A stretch of DNA of 38,898 bases, from positions 1 through 38,898 of the forward strand of contig NZ_JAOTIS010000020.1 of assembly GCF_025628935.1 (NCBI RefSeq), read 5' to 3'. The notes below the pieces were generated by a model. That model had not been told where the DNA came from. It saw only the letters and a program-made list of their open reading frames with translations, and made no database searches. Every line of letters begins with the position of its first letter. The first letter of the stretch is position 1. Made by a program: the position numbers and the translations under genes. This DNA comes from Macrococcus capreoli. GTDB lineage: Bacteria > Bacillota > Bacilli > Staphylococcales > Staphylococcaceae. This document shows positions 21,521-29,233 of the stretch, piece by piece.

Positions 21521-22909
21521 ATGTTTATCGGAAGAGAAAAAGAACTTCGTTGGCTTGAAGAACAATATAATAGCAGCAAATTTGAAATGAGTATTATATA
21601 TGGCAGAAGACGTATAGGCAAAACAAGACTAATAAAAGAGTTTATTAAAGATAAAAAGGCAATCTATTTCTTAGCAACTGATAGTTCTGAAAAACTAAAT
21701 TTACAATTATTTTCCGAATATTTATTTGAAGTGCTTAACCCTGGATTAAATGCAGCACAGTTTTCAGATTTTCATAGTGCATTTAAATATCTAGGAGAAC
21801 AAGCAAAAGAAGAGAGAATTATTTTAGTAATAGATGAATATCCTTATTTAGCAGAATCCGTAAATGGTATCTCTAGTATTTTACAACGTGTTATTGATGA
21901 ATACTTCGTAGATACACAACTATTCATCATTTTATGCGGATCATCTATGAGTTTCATGGAAAAACAAGTATTAGGACAAAAAAGTCCGTTATATGGTCGT
22001 AGAACCAGTCAAATGAAGCTACATTCATTTACATTTAGAGAAGTTTTATCGTATTTTCCGGATTTATCGAATGAAGAAGTTGCAATATATTATGGTGTTA
22101 CCGGTGGAGTAGCAGAATACTTAACTTTTATTGATGTAAATCAATCTTTAGATGATAACTTAATAAAGCTGTTCTTCGAATCAAGAGGAAGACTTTATGA
22201 AGAACCACAAAACTTGCTCAATCAAGAATTAAGAGATCCAAAAATTTATAATGAAATATTATTAGCCATAGCAAAAGGTGCAAGTAAGAACAATGAAATT
22301 GCAACTGCGATTGGAAAACGTTCTTCAGATATTACACCATACTTAGTTAATTTACAAGAATTGATGATTGTAGAAAAGATAGAATCTGTAACAGAATATG
22401 GATCTAAAAAACCGATTTATAGAGTGAAAGATTTCATGTATAGATTTTGGTTTAAATTTGTGAAATTTGGACAGGCAATGATTGAATTAGAAGAAGGTAA
22501 ATCATATTATAATGAAAAAGTTAAACCTTATATAAATGAATATATGGGATTAGTATTTGAGCAAATTGTATTTGAATATATGAATGAAAGAAATAGTAAA
22601 TTAAAATTCGATGATAAAATAATTAAACAAGGTATATTCTTTGGTACTGATAAACAAAAGAGAAAAGAAGTAGAAATAGACTATCTTGGCATAAGTTCAA
22701 ATAAATATTATTTAGGTGAAGCTAAATGGAGAAATGAAAAAATAAAACCAAAAATACTATTATCATTAATAGATAAAGGATCAATTATTCCGGGTCCTCA
22801 TCAATATTTATTATTTAGTAAATCTGGGTTTGTTGAAAGTGAAATTTTCGAACAATATGATGCTGAATGTATAAGTTTTAATGAAATATGCGAAGCATTA
22901 AGGTATTGA
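21521..22909 (+). CDS. AAA ATPase with DUF234, nuclease-like C-terminus
   Basis: A 462-residue ATPase of the type first noted in archaea. It opens FIGREKELRWLEEQ; Walker A is GRRRIGKT (residues 28-35), Walker B ILVIDEYPYL with D105-E106, and IILCGSSMSFM the sensor strand. A winged-helix segment (NNEIATAIGKRSSDITPYL) follows, then RFWFKFV, the DUF234 region. Near the C-terminus EVEIDYLGI ... LGEAKW supplies D ... E-x-K of a PD-(D/E)XK core. Function of this family is unknown. Its codon use is more AT-rich than the polymerase before it, suggesting separate origin. GAGGTGAT precedes ATG 21521. Confidence 0.85.
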   Translation: MFIGREKELRWLEEQYNSSKFEMSIIYGRRRIGKTRLIKEFIKDKKAIYFLATDSSEKLNLQLFSEYLFEVLNPGLNAAQFSDFHSAFKYLGEQAKEERIILVIDEYPYLAESVNGISSILQRVIDEYFVDTQLFIILCGSSMSFMEKQVLGQKSPLYGRRTSQMKLHSFTFREVLSYFPDLSNEEVAIYYGVTGGVAEYLTFIDVNQSLDDNLIKLFFESRGRLYEEPQNLLNQELRDPKIYNEILLAIAKGASKNNEIATAIGKRSSDITPYLVNLQELMIVEKIESVTEYGSKKPIYRVKDFMYRFWFKFVKFGQAMIELEEGKSYYNEKVKPYINEYMGLVFEQIVFEYMNERNSKLKFDDKIIKQGIFFGTDKQKRKEVEIDYLGISSNKYYLGEAKWRNEKIKPKILLSLIDKGSIIPGPHQYLLFSKSGFVESEIFEQYDAECISFNEICEALRY

Positions 22910-22941
22910 TAATAAATAGTCAAAATTAATATCAATAATAT

Positions 22942-22970
22942 AAACCACTGACAAATCACGTCAGTGGTTT
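22942..22970. terminator. Bidirectional terminator
   Basis: AAACCACTGAC (22942-22952) and GTCAGTGGTTT (22960-22970) form a perfect 11-base stem with a seven-base loop, flanked by T-rich sequence on both strands, between the convergent ATPase and SgrR-like genes. Confidence 0.88.
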
Positions 22971-22976
22971 TCATTT

Positions 22977-24590
22977 TTACTTCCTAATCACTACCTCATC
23001 AAAGTTATAAAACCCAGTACTAGTAACCTGTGCATTAACAATCTGCTTAGGCACTTGTACCTCCCTTACGATATTAAAGATAGGGTAGAGGAGATGCGCA
23101 TCAAATAGGTGTTTATTTATTGTATGATTCATGTCATCCCAATGTGTCGTGTCTGAAGAGAGATATTGGTGATAATACGCATTTAACGCATCAAATTGAT
23201 TTGAAAGATGAAAATGCATCATTGTATTTTGATAAAGCAGTGTAAAGTATTCGAATGAATCCGCTTCAGTAAAGTACATACCATGGATATAAAGGTCACC
23301 ATCCATTGTGATTTCGCTATTAAATGACGTCATAATATCGACGGGTTTTAACACCGCTTCAATAGCAAATTGATGAAAATATCGCTTGATTTGCAGCATC
23401 TTTTTTTCGATATAGCTTGGATAGATAATAGTAATCGAGAAAGATTGTTCAAATTTTTCAGGACGCATGCACTGAAGGACTTGTCCTTCAAGAATATGTC
23501 CTGGCGATAGTTTAGTATGTTGATCAGCGATATCATAAACAGATTGCTGTAATAAGTAATGGATGGTTGCTCTTTGTGTTTCTGACAATCTACTCTGATG
23601 CAGAGATAGAGCGTAATAAAAACCGTCAGTAACCTGGACATCCTCCACATCATTTAATGTTTGAAGATCTTCAATTGAATAGTCCGAATGCTTAAGTTTA
23701 GGTATATAAATCAAATCCACTTCATCTAAATAAGCACGATAACCGTAATATTGTTCAAATGCTTTAAGTACAGTTTGAAAATCATTGTTCTCAGCAATAT
23801 AGAAAGGTCCTGTTCCAATGATTCGATTGTTACCTTGTTTATAAATTGCTAAATTCAGTTTGCATAATACATCTTTAAAGTGTGGGTAGTGTTGATAATG
23901 TACTTTTAATATATAAGGTTGTATGATTTCAATATCCGTGATCGGACTGAGTAATACTTTCAATTCCTGATGTACTTTTGCTGATAACAAACAGCGTTTT
24001 ACATCTTCACTCGTGACTTGTGTACCATCATGGAAAGACACATTTTTTCGTAAATAGATCACTGCATAATCTGTTTGGAAATCAATATGTTGCGCAATTT
24101 TGAATTGATATGAATGCGTGCTACGGTTATAGGTCATTAGAGTGTCATATACATTGCTTAATATATTAGAGCTATTAATATCCACCACTTCTAACGGATG
24201 CTCAAAGAGCGGAGCATAGCGTTTCCTAACGATTAATTTATCCTGTTTCTCCGGTGATATCCCAAGAAGTTGGTTCGCTTTCGTAATTAATATTTGCTTA
24301 TGCTCAAGTGACCAATCCCATGTTAAATATTGAATCGCATCAGAGAGCTGATATGGCGTTATAAGTTGAATCACTTTATCAAAATACAATTGATCGATAT
24401 TCATATGCCATTCTACTGTCGTTTTATTCCCTCTACCACGTGCACTAACGTATGACAATATACCATCCTCTTGCCATCTCCTTAAACTTCTAGATAAATG
24501 CTTTTGACTTATATTGAGTTGTTCACTCACTTCTAATTGATGGAATGCTGTTAAATTAAGATTATAAAATGAAAGTAATAATCGCTCCAT
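22977..24590 (-). CDS. SgrR-like regulator with solute-binding domain
   Basis: A 537-residue protein. Residues 1-110 form the SgrR N-terminal winged helix (VSEQLNISQKHLSRSLRRWQ is the helix-turn-helix; RGRGNKT the wing). From about 155 the sequence is an SBP_bac_5 peptide/solute-binding domain: NVYDTLMTYN, then YLRKNVSFHDGTQVTSEDVK, without signal peptide, so it acts in the cytoplasm as a ligand-sensing regulator. In Escherichia coli SgrR controls the sugar-phosphate stress response and is adjacent to the sugar exporter SetA; here an MFS gene is divergent at 24687, the same arrangement in principle. Staphylococci have several such paralogues. The shared intergenic region carries an inverted repeat. 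Confidence 0.85.
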   Translation of the reverse strand: MERLLLSFYNLNLTAFHQLEVSEQLNISQKHLSRSLRRWQEDGILSYVSARGRGNKTTVEWHMNIDQLYFDKVIQLITPYQLSDAIQYLTWDWSLEHKQILITKANQLLGISPEKQDKLIVRKRYAPLFEHPLEVVDINSSNILSNVYDTLMTYNRSTHSYQFKIAQHIDFQTDYAVIYLRKNVSFHDGTQVTSEDVKRCLLSAKVHQELKVLLSPITDIEIIQPYILKVHYQHYPHFKDVLCKLNLAIYKQGNNRIIGTGPFYIAENNDFQTVLKAFEQYYGYRAYLDEVDLIYIPKLKHSDYSIEDLQTLNDVEDVQVTDGFYYALSLHQSRLSETQRATIHYLLQQSVYDIADQHTKLSPGHILEGQVLQCMRPEKFEQSFSITIIYPSYIEKKMLQIKRYFHQFAIEAVLKPVDIMTSFNSEITMDGDLYIHGMYFTEADSFEYFTLLYQNTMMHFHLSNQFDALNAYYHQYLSSDTTHWDDMNHTINKHLFDAHLLYPIFNIVREVQVPKQIVNAQVTSTGFYNFDEVVIRK

Positions 24591-24601
24591 AAAACCTCCT
24601 A

Positions 24602-24653
24602 AAAGTAGACTAATAATAAAAAGTGTCTATTTTTAATCATTTAAGTCTACTTT
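24602..24653. promoter_or_regulatory. Inverted repeat in the SgrR-like/MFS intergenic region
   Basis: AAAGTAGACT (24602-24611) and AGTCTACTTT (24644-24653) form a perfect 10-base inverted repeat with a 32-base spacer, inside the 96-base divergent promoter region. A third related half-site, AGTGTCTATTTTT, lies between them from 24632. It is the likely binding region of the SgrR-like regulator. Confidence 0.5.
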
Positions 24654-24686
24654 ATCATATATAAAAAGATATAGGAGGACAAAATA

Positions 24687-25910
24687 ATGAAAGTAAGGGA
24701 ATTACCGATTAATATTCAACTCAGATTGTGGGGATCATTCGTCAATCGGTGTACATATAGTGCGACATTACCGTTTATTGCACTCTATTTAACGGATGCT
24801 ACGAATGCACAAATTGCAGGGACATTTTTAGCAAGTATCGTGTTCGTTCAGTTTATGAGTAACATATGGGGAGGCTATTTAGTAGACCAGATTCCTCGTA
24901 AGAAGATGTTGATCTTTGGTTCATTTACAGAAGCAATGTCTTTATTCATGATGTGGATTACAGTGGTTTATGACTGGATATATATTTTTATGCTGTCATT
25001 CATACTTTTTACTATCTTCAGTGCATTTCGCAGGCCATCAATGAGTGCACTTGTACAAGATTCAGCCACTGAAGAAAATAAAAAATTACTCTATCGAATG
25101 GATTACTGGCTCATTAATTTATCCCTAGCGGTAGGGGCATTACTTGGTGGATTATTTTATAATGAACATAAAAGCTGGCTATTCTTTTCAACTGCATTTG
25201 TTGCTTTAATTTTAAGTTTTCTATATATGAAGTACATTGAAGAGACAAACAGTTTTATCAGAAAAAAGGAACATAAAAATGTGTTGGTTGATTTAGCCAT
25301 TGCCTATCAAACAGTGATTAAAGATACACGTTTCGTATTAATGGTCATAGGGCTTATGTTAATCGCAACGGTTGAATTAATGAACAGCACATATGTCGCA
25401 GTACGTTTACATCAACATTTCGAAACGATTGAACGATTTGACTTTAAAATCACAGGTGTAAGAATGTTCACTGTAATTAATTTAGTCAATACGATTACAG
25501 TCGTTTCATTTTCTTTATTGATAGGAAAGTGGATAGAAAGATTTAAGGTGAATAAAATACTCGCAATCGGATTGATGATGTATGCATTAGGATACACTGT
25601 TCTAACTTCTGCTAACGTGTGGTGGCTGATCATCGTTGCTGTGCTTATCGCAACATTCGGTGAAATGATTTATGCGCCGATTAGGAGTGCTGAGATGCTG
25701 ACGTTAATACCGAAAGACAAAAGGGGTACTTACAACACTTTTAATTCATTAACATTTAGTGGCGCACAATTATTATCCAATGGCGCTCTCGTCATCGGAG
25801 CCTATTTAAATCCATATGCAATGAGTGGTGTCGTCTTTATCATCATTATGATAGGGTCACTGCTCATGATGAATAGCTTATTTAGGATGAAAAAGATTAA
25901 AAATACGTAA
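24687..25910 (+). CDS. MFS transporter, divergent from SgrR-like regulator
   Basis: A 407-residue protein with about twelve transmembrane helices. NIWGGYLVDQIPRKKMLIFG is the conserved loop 2-3 motif (G-x3-D-x2-P-R-K), and FGEMIYAPIRSAEMLTLIP lies in the loop after TM10-11. The first helix shows RLWGSFVNRCTYSATLPFIA, as in MdtH/YxlH-type drug exporters. By position beside an SgrR-like regulator it may, like SetA, export a sugar or related metabolite; this is inference from context. ATATAGGAGG precedes ATG 24687. A perfect terminator follows at 25916-25942. Confidence 0.83.
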   Translation: MKVRELPINIQLRLWGSFVNRCTYSATLPFIALYLTDATNAQIAGTFLASIVFVQFMSNIWGGYLVDQIPRKKMLIFGSFTEAMSLFMMWITVVYDWIYIFMLSFILFTIFSAFRRPSMSALVQDSATEENKKLLYRMDYWLINLSLAVGALLGGLFYNEHKSWLFFSTAFVALILSFLYMKYIEETNSFIRKKEHKNVLVDLAIAYQTVIKDTRFVLMVIGLMLIATVELMNSTYVAVRLHQHFETIERFDFKITGVRMFTVINLVNTITVVSFSLLIGKWIERFKVNKILAIGLMMYALGYTVLTSANVWWLIIVAVLIATFGEMIYAPIRSAEMLTLIPKDKRGTYNTFNSLTFSGAQLLSNGALVIGAYLNPYAMSGVVFIIIMIGSLLMMNSLFRMKKIKNT

Positions 25911-25915
25911 ATACG

Positions 25916-25942
25916 AAAACTTTCAGTCAACTGAAAGTTTTT
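25916..25942 (+). terminator. Rho-independent terminator of the MFS gene
   Basis: AAAACTTTCAGT (25916-25927) and ACTGAAAGTTTT from 25930 form a perfect 12-base stem with a two-base loop, then T. A second partial copy of the arm, CACTGAAAGTTTC, recurs 38 bases on at about 25968-25980, so the motif may also have a regulatory use. Confidence 0.8.
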
Positions 25943-26096
25943 CTGATTTTCTAATAAATTTGCAGTTCACTGAAAGTTTCTATATAAATCTCTTTATTAC
26001 AAATTAATATAAACGGAAACATCATAATTACCATTGTACTCCCCATCATTATCCGATAAGATTGAATTATCAGTAAACAAGAAAAGGGGAATAAAT

Positions 26097-27140
26097 ATGT
26101 ATCCAGATATTACAGCAACAATGCAGGAAATCGAGCGTTTAGTACACATTCCTGGTCCTTCAGGTTTTGCGTTTAAAGCGATTGAATATGTGACAGAAAC
26201 GTTAGAATCAGTGGGTTACGAAGTGCAACAAACGAATAAAGGTGGTGTACTCATCACTGTTCCAGGGAAAGACGAAACAAAGCACAAATACTTAACAGCG
26301 CACGTTGATACGTTAGGTGCAATGGTAAAAGAGATATTACCGAGTGGTCGGTTACGTTTATCAATGGTAGGCGGATTTAGATGGAATGCAGTTGAAGGTG
26401 AATACTGCGAGATTCATTCTGCAGATAAAGTATACACAGGAACAATTTGTTTACACGAAACGAGCGTGCACGTTTATCACAATGCAGGCGAAATTCAACG
26501 TGATGATCAGCATATGGAAGTGCGTATTGATGAAGTTGTGAAATGTAAAGAGGATACTGAAAAATTAGGCATCAATGTCGGTGACTTTATTACATTTAAT
26601 CCACGTTGCGAAATCACTCAATCCGGTTTCATTAAATCACGTCATTTAGATGATAAAGCGAGTGCTGCAATGCTCATCCAGTTATTACGTCATTTAAAAG
26701 CTGAGAATATTGAACTACCACATACGACACACTTCTATTTCTCTAATAATGAAGAAATCGGTTACGGCGGTAACTCAAACGTGCCAGCTCAAGTGGTTGA
26801 ATACATCGCAGTCGATATGGGTGCATTAGGTGATGGTCAAACAAGTGACGAATATACGGTCTCAATTTGTGCGAAGGATAGTTCAGGTCCTTATCACTAT
26901 CATTTAAAACAACATTTAGTACAATTATGTAAAGATAACAACATTGATTACAAAGTAGATATTTATCCGTATTACGGCAGTGATGCAAGTGCTGCGATGC
27001 GCGCAGGCTATGATATTAAGCACGGTTTATTTGGTGCAGGTATTGAATCAAGCCATGCGATGGAACGTACACATCAATCTTCATTAGAAAACACTGAAAA
27101 GTTGATTTATCAATATGTATTAAGTCCAGTCATCGATTAA
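26097..27140 (+). CDS. M42-family metallo-aminopeptidase
   Basis: A 347-residue cytoplasmic peptidase of the M42 family (glutamyl aminopeptidase/TET type). The metal ligands are visible: H69-V-D71 in TAHVD, the bridging Asp in RHLDDKASAAML, the E-E of NNEEIGYGG (catalytic base and ligand), Asp in VDMGALG, and the His in ESSHAMERTH. These enzymes form large dodecameric shells and trim N-terminal residues from peptides. ATG 26097 is chosen because AAGGGGA lies six bases upstream; the frame is open further back but without a ribosome binding site. The gene is monocistronic, with its own leader and the Hsp31-like gene separated by a promoter at 27187-27215. Confidence 0.9.
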   Translation: MYPDITATMQEIERLVHIPGPSGFAFKAIEYVTETLESVGYEVQQTNKGGVLITVPGKDETKHKYLTAHVDTLGAMVKEILPSGRLRLSMVGGFRWNAVEGEYCEIHSADKVYTGTICLHETSVHVYHNAGEIQRDDQHMEVRIDEVVKCKEDTEKLGINVGDFITFNPRCEITQSGFIKSRHLDDKASAAMLIQLLRHLKAENIELPHTTHFYFSNNEEIGYGGNSNVPAQVVEYIAVDMGALGDGQTSDEYTVSICAKDSSGPYHYHLKQHLVQLCKDNNIDYKVDIYPYYGSDASAAMRAGYDIKHGLFGAGIESSHAMERTHQSSLENTEKLIYQYVLSPVID

Positions 27141-27186
27141 ACAAGATGGTATTAATAGAATATTCAGAATTTAAAAGGTGGAATTT

Positions 27187-27241
27187 TTGAGTTGCACGTC
27201 CTTTTTCGATATAATAGTCATTACTATAGAGAAAGGACGTG
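27187..27241 (+). promoter_or_regulatory. Promoter and inverted repeat of the Hsp31-like gene
   Basis: Promoter TTGAGT (27187-27192), 17 bases, TATAAT (27210-27215). A perfect 10-base inverted repeat, CACGTCCTTT (27195-27204) and AAAGGACGTG (27232-27241), brackets the -10 box; its right arm includes the AAAGGA ribosome binding site. The left arm is upstream of the expected transcription start, so it would act as DNA, not as an RNA hairpin. Confidence 0.55.
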
Positions 27242-27248
27242 TTTTATT

Positions 27249-27905
27249 ATGACGAAAAAAGTATTAATGGTGCTTACAAATCACGATAAGCTTAATGATG
27301 GGACGCCAACTGGTCTATGGTTAGAAGAAGCTGCTGCGCCGTATAAAATATTCGAAAGAAATAATATTGCAGTCGACTTCGCTTCAGTAAAAGGTGGCGC
27401 GATTCCACTGGATCCAAATTCAGTCGCTAACAACGAAACAAAAACTTACGCTGATGTCGTAAAGAAATTAGGGGATTCACTCAAATTACGTGATGTCGTA
27501 TTTGAGAACTATGATGGCGTGTTTATTCCTGGTGGTCACGGTACAATGTATGACTTGCCAAATGATCCTGACCTGCAAAATATACTTGCATTCTATAAAG
27601 AAGATAATCGTGCAATAGGGGCCGTATGCCATGGCCCAAGCGCATTTGTAAACGCAAAACTTAAAGACGGTAGCTATTTGATTGATGGCGTGAAACTCAC
27701 AGGATTCACCAATGCTGAAGAAAGTGCCATGAATCTTGTCGATAATGTTCCATTTGCCTTACAATCAGAACTGGAACAACAAGGTGGCCGCTTCGTCGTT
27801 GGTGACAACTTTACGTCTCACGTCGTAACAGACCACAAATTTGTTACGGGTCAGAACCCACAATCAAGTGAAGCTGTCGCAGAAGCATTTGTGAAAGTAT
27901 TATAA
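27249..27905 (+). CDS. DJ-1/PfpI family protein, Hsp31-like
   Basis: A 218-residue class I glutamine-amidotransferase-like protein of the Hsp31/DJ-1 group. E26 in GLWLEE, then YDGVFIPGGHGTMYDL, and the nucleophile elbow GAVCHGPSAF with C127-H128 are all present, so the active site looks complete. Homologues act as glyoxalase III or protein-protecting holdases under electrophile stress. It differs from the other PfpI protein in the window (15.2 kb), which lacks the Cys. ATG 27249 follows AAAGGA; the control region shows a strong promoter with an inverted repeat. A 20-base-arm palindrome terminates it. Confidence 0.88.
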   Translation: MTKKVLMVLTNHDKLNDGTPTGLWLEEAAAPYKIFERNNIAVDFASVKGGAIPLDPNSVANNETKTYADVVKKLGDSLKLRDVVFENYDGVFIPGGHGTMYDLPNDPDLQNILAFYKEDNRAIGAVCHGPSAFVNAKLKDGSYLIDGVKLTGFTNAEESAMNLVDNVPFALQSELEQQGGRFVVGDNFTSHVVTDHKFVTGQNPQSSEAVAEAFVKVL

Positions 27906-27910
27906 ATAAA

Positions 27911-27952
27911 TCATGAAATAAACCACGCAATTTTGCGTGGTTTATTTCATGA
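27911..27952. terminator. Bidirectional terminator with 20-base perfect arms
   Basis: Arms 27911-27930 and 27933-27952 are perfectly complementary over 20 bases with a two-base centre; the stem core is AACCACGCAA/TTGCGTGGTT. It contains the stop codon (27942-27944) of the DUF3307-like gene on the minus strand. It separates the convergent Hsp31-like and SatD operons. Confidence 0.9.
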
Positions 27953-28310
27953 TGAGGATATTCTTTAATATTAATCCTAATACAACGCCAAATAATAAAC
28001 TCAACATCGTACCTAACAAAATATATTCACTTGTCTTATCTATTTTCTCTAAATTTTGATTCGGCTTATCATCTTTCAAATCGTTAAATCGTAATATAGA
28101 TTTACTCGCTATCACAAGACCGATTGCTGTATACTCACCAAGCGCAATAAACGTCAAGATTAACAATCGTTCAATATAACCTACTAACAAGCCGACGTTA
28201 TCCGTTTGTTTCGTCTTCGTCTCACTCATCGCTGACAATATCCATTTAATCAGCCAACCAGAAAGTAAGAATAAAATAATAAAAACAACAATCAATACGA
28301 TTTTCAGCAT
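27942..28310 (-). CDS. Small membrane protein resembling the DUF3307 C-terminus
   Basis: A 122-residue protein with three hydrophobic helices: residues 3-28, about 42-68 and 95-118. GYIERLLILTFIALGEYTAIGLVI, cut to its key part ERLLIL ... AIGLVIASKSILRF, and EYILLGTMLSLLFG match the membrane end of DUF3307 proteins, which are usually about twice as long with an extra N-terminal domain. DUF3307 genes typically follow a SatD-like gene, as here, with a seven-base overlap, so the two surely work together. Whether the short form is natural in this genus or a truncation is unclear. Function unknown; a membrane partner for the cytoplasmic SatD-like regulator is inferred. Confidence 0.65.
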   Translation of the reverse strand: MLKIVLIVVFIILFLLSGWLIKWILSAMSETKTKQTDNVGLLVGYIERLLILTFIALGEYTAIGLVIASKSILRFNDLKDDKPNQNLEKIDKTSEYILLGTMLSLLFGVVLGLILKNILIMK

Positions 28311-28972
28311 AAAGCAGACTCCTTAAATATAGTTTTAATAAAAGGTGAGAAATCAAATGTATCATCTATATCAGACATCGCTGCTTCAATCGCTGACAAC
28401 TGTTTTTTATGTCCTTTTTTTAAATGCTCAGACACAGTAGAGACACTTTTATTCAATAGTTGTGCTATTTCTTTTTGCTGTTCATACACAAATGATAATA
28501 ATATCACTTGACGTTGCATCGGCGATAGCTGATAAATGATTTCTGATAAATATGGAAAGAGTACGTTATTCATTAATATTGTTCGTTCGTCATCCATTGT
28601 TATATAAAAATCACTCACTTCAGAATGTTTAATCTCATCAAGATTACGTCGTGCTTGTTTAATGATAGCAGCATTCCAGTGCTCCAGATTACCAGTCGGG
28701 ATATCGTCATCACTTACTGCAATACCAAACTTTATCGGTTGTTTTTTAAAAGGCCATAGTAGTTTAATATAATAGCTCGTAAATAGTGTGGCGCATAAAC
28801 TATCGCTGACGAAAAATAATTCGTCCCCCATGCGAAAGTTAATGTATTTGAAGTTAACCGATTGCGTCCAATGCGCTATCTCTTGTGTCAATTGAATTAA
28901 ATGACGGCTGATTTCATCGCTATTATCAAATTTCGTGCTACCAGAGACATCCATCACAAAAAGCGATAACAT
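28304..28972 (-). CDS. SatD-like protein with cyclase-like and HTH regions
   Basis: A 222-residue cytoplasmic protein of the SatD family (named from the acid-tolerance sat operon of streptococci). The N-terminal half has FVMDVSGSTKF and later FRMGDELFFVSD, a pattern like the two metal-binding turns of class III nucleotidyl cyclases, though several usual residues are not evident. The C-terminal part, LSPMQRQVILLSFVYEQQKE and then VSTVSEHLKKG, is a sigma-70 region 4/LuxR-like helix-turn-helix. So it looks like a sensor-regulator that may bind the two palindromes upstream of its own start. It overlaps the DUF3307-like gene by seven bases. Confidence 0.7.
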   Translation of the reverse strand: MLSLFVMDVSGSTKFDNSDEISRHLIQLTQEIAHWTQSVNFKYINFRMGDELFFVSDSLCATLFTSYYIKLLWPFKKQPIKFGIAVSDDDIPTGNLEHWNAAIIKQARRNLDEIKHSEVSDFYITMDDERTILMNNVLFPYLSEIIYQLSPMQRQVILLSFVYEQQKEIAQLLNKSVSTVSEHLKKGHKKQLSAIEAAMSDIDDTFDFSPFIKTIFKESALC

Positions 28973-28983
28973 ATCATCACTCC

Positions 28984-29037
28984 ATTTCGGTTATTTTAAC
29001 GAAATTAAATTAATTCGCTTATTTAACCGAATTATAA
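28984..29037 (-). promoter_or_regulatory. Two palindromes in the SatD promoter
   Basis: TTCGGTTATTTTAACGAA (28986-29003) and TTCGCTTATTTAACCGAA (29014-29031) are near-perfect palindromes, 28 bases apart start to start. On the minus strand a -10 box TATAAT (29036-29031) abuts the second one. This is a double operator for a dimeric regulator, perhaps the helix-turn-helix protein SatD itself. Confidence 0.6.
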
Positions 29038-29233
29038 CACATAACCGGACAAATCAAAATTTTAATGTATGAAAGAAATCATTAAAAAACGATATAAAAT
29101 ACGTTAAAATAATAAAAATAAAGTGAAACAATGAAATAATAGTGCTTATAAGTGAATCCCACCGTACATTTGTGGTAATATGGTGCATGAGATAAATGAA
29201 CAAATGTGTTCATTCGAATAAGGAGAATTCATT
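29038..29233 (+). promoter_or_regulatory. femAB leader region
   Basis: AT-rich gap leading into femA. AATGAACA (29195-29202) and TGTTCATT (29207-29214) form a perfect 8-base inverted repeat four bases apart, just before the AAGGAG ribosome binding site (29220-29225). No promoter boxes are beyond doubt. Confidence 0.35.

Noticed and set aside
20651-21621. Minus-strand frames opposite the Y-family polymerase and over the 31-base repeats
   Set aside because: Composition follows the opposite gene; the last one is created by the AT-rich repeat array.
29197-29212. GAACAAATGTGTTC before femA as a LexA box
   Set aside because: The spacing between GAAC and GTTC is six bases, not four, and femAB is not an SOS operon; it is listed only as a short inverted repeat.
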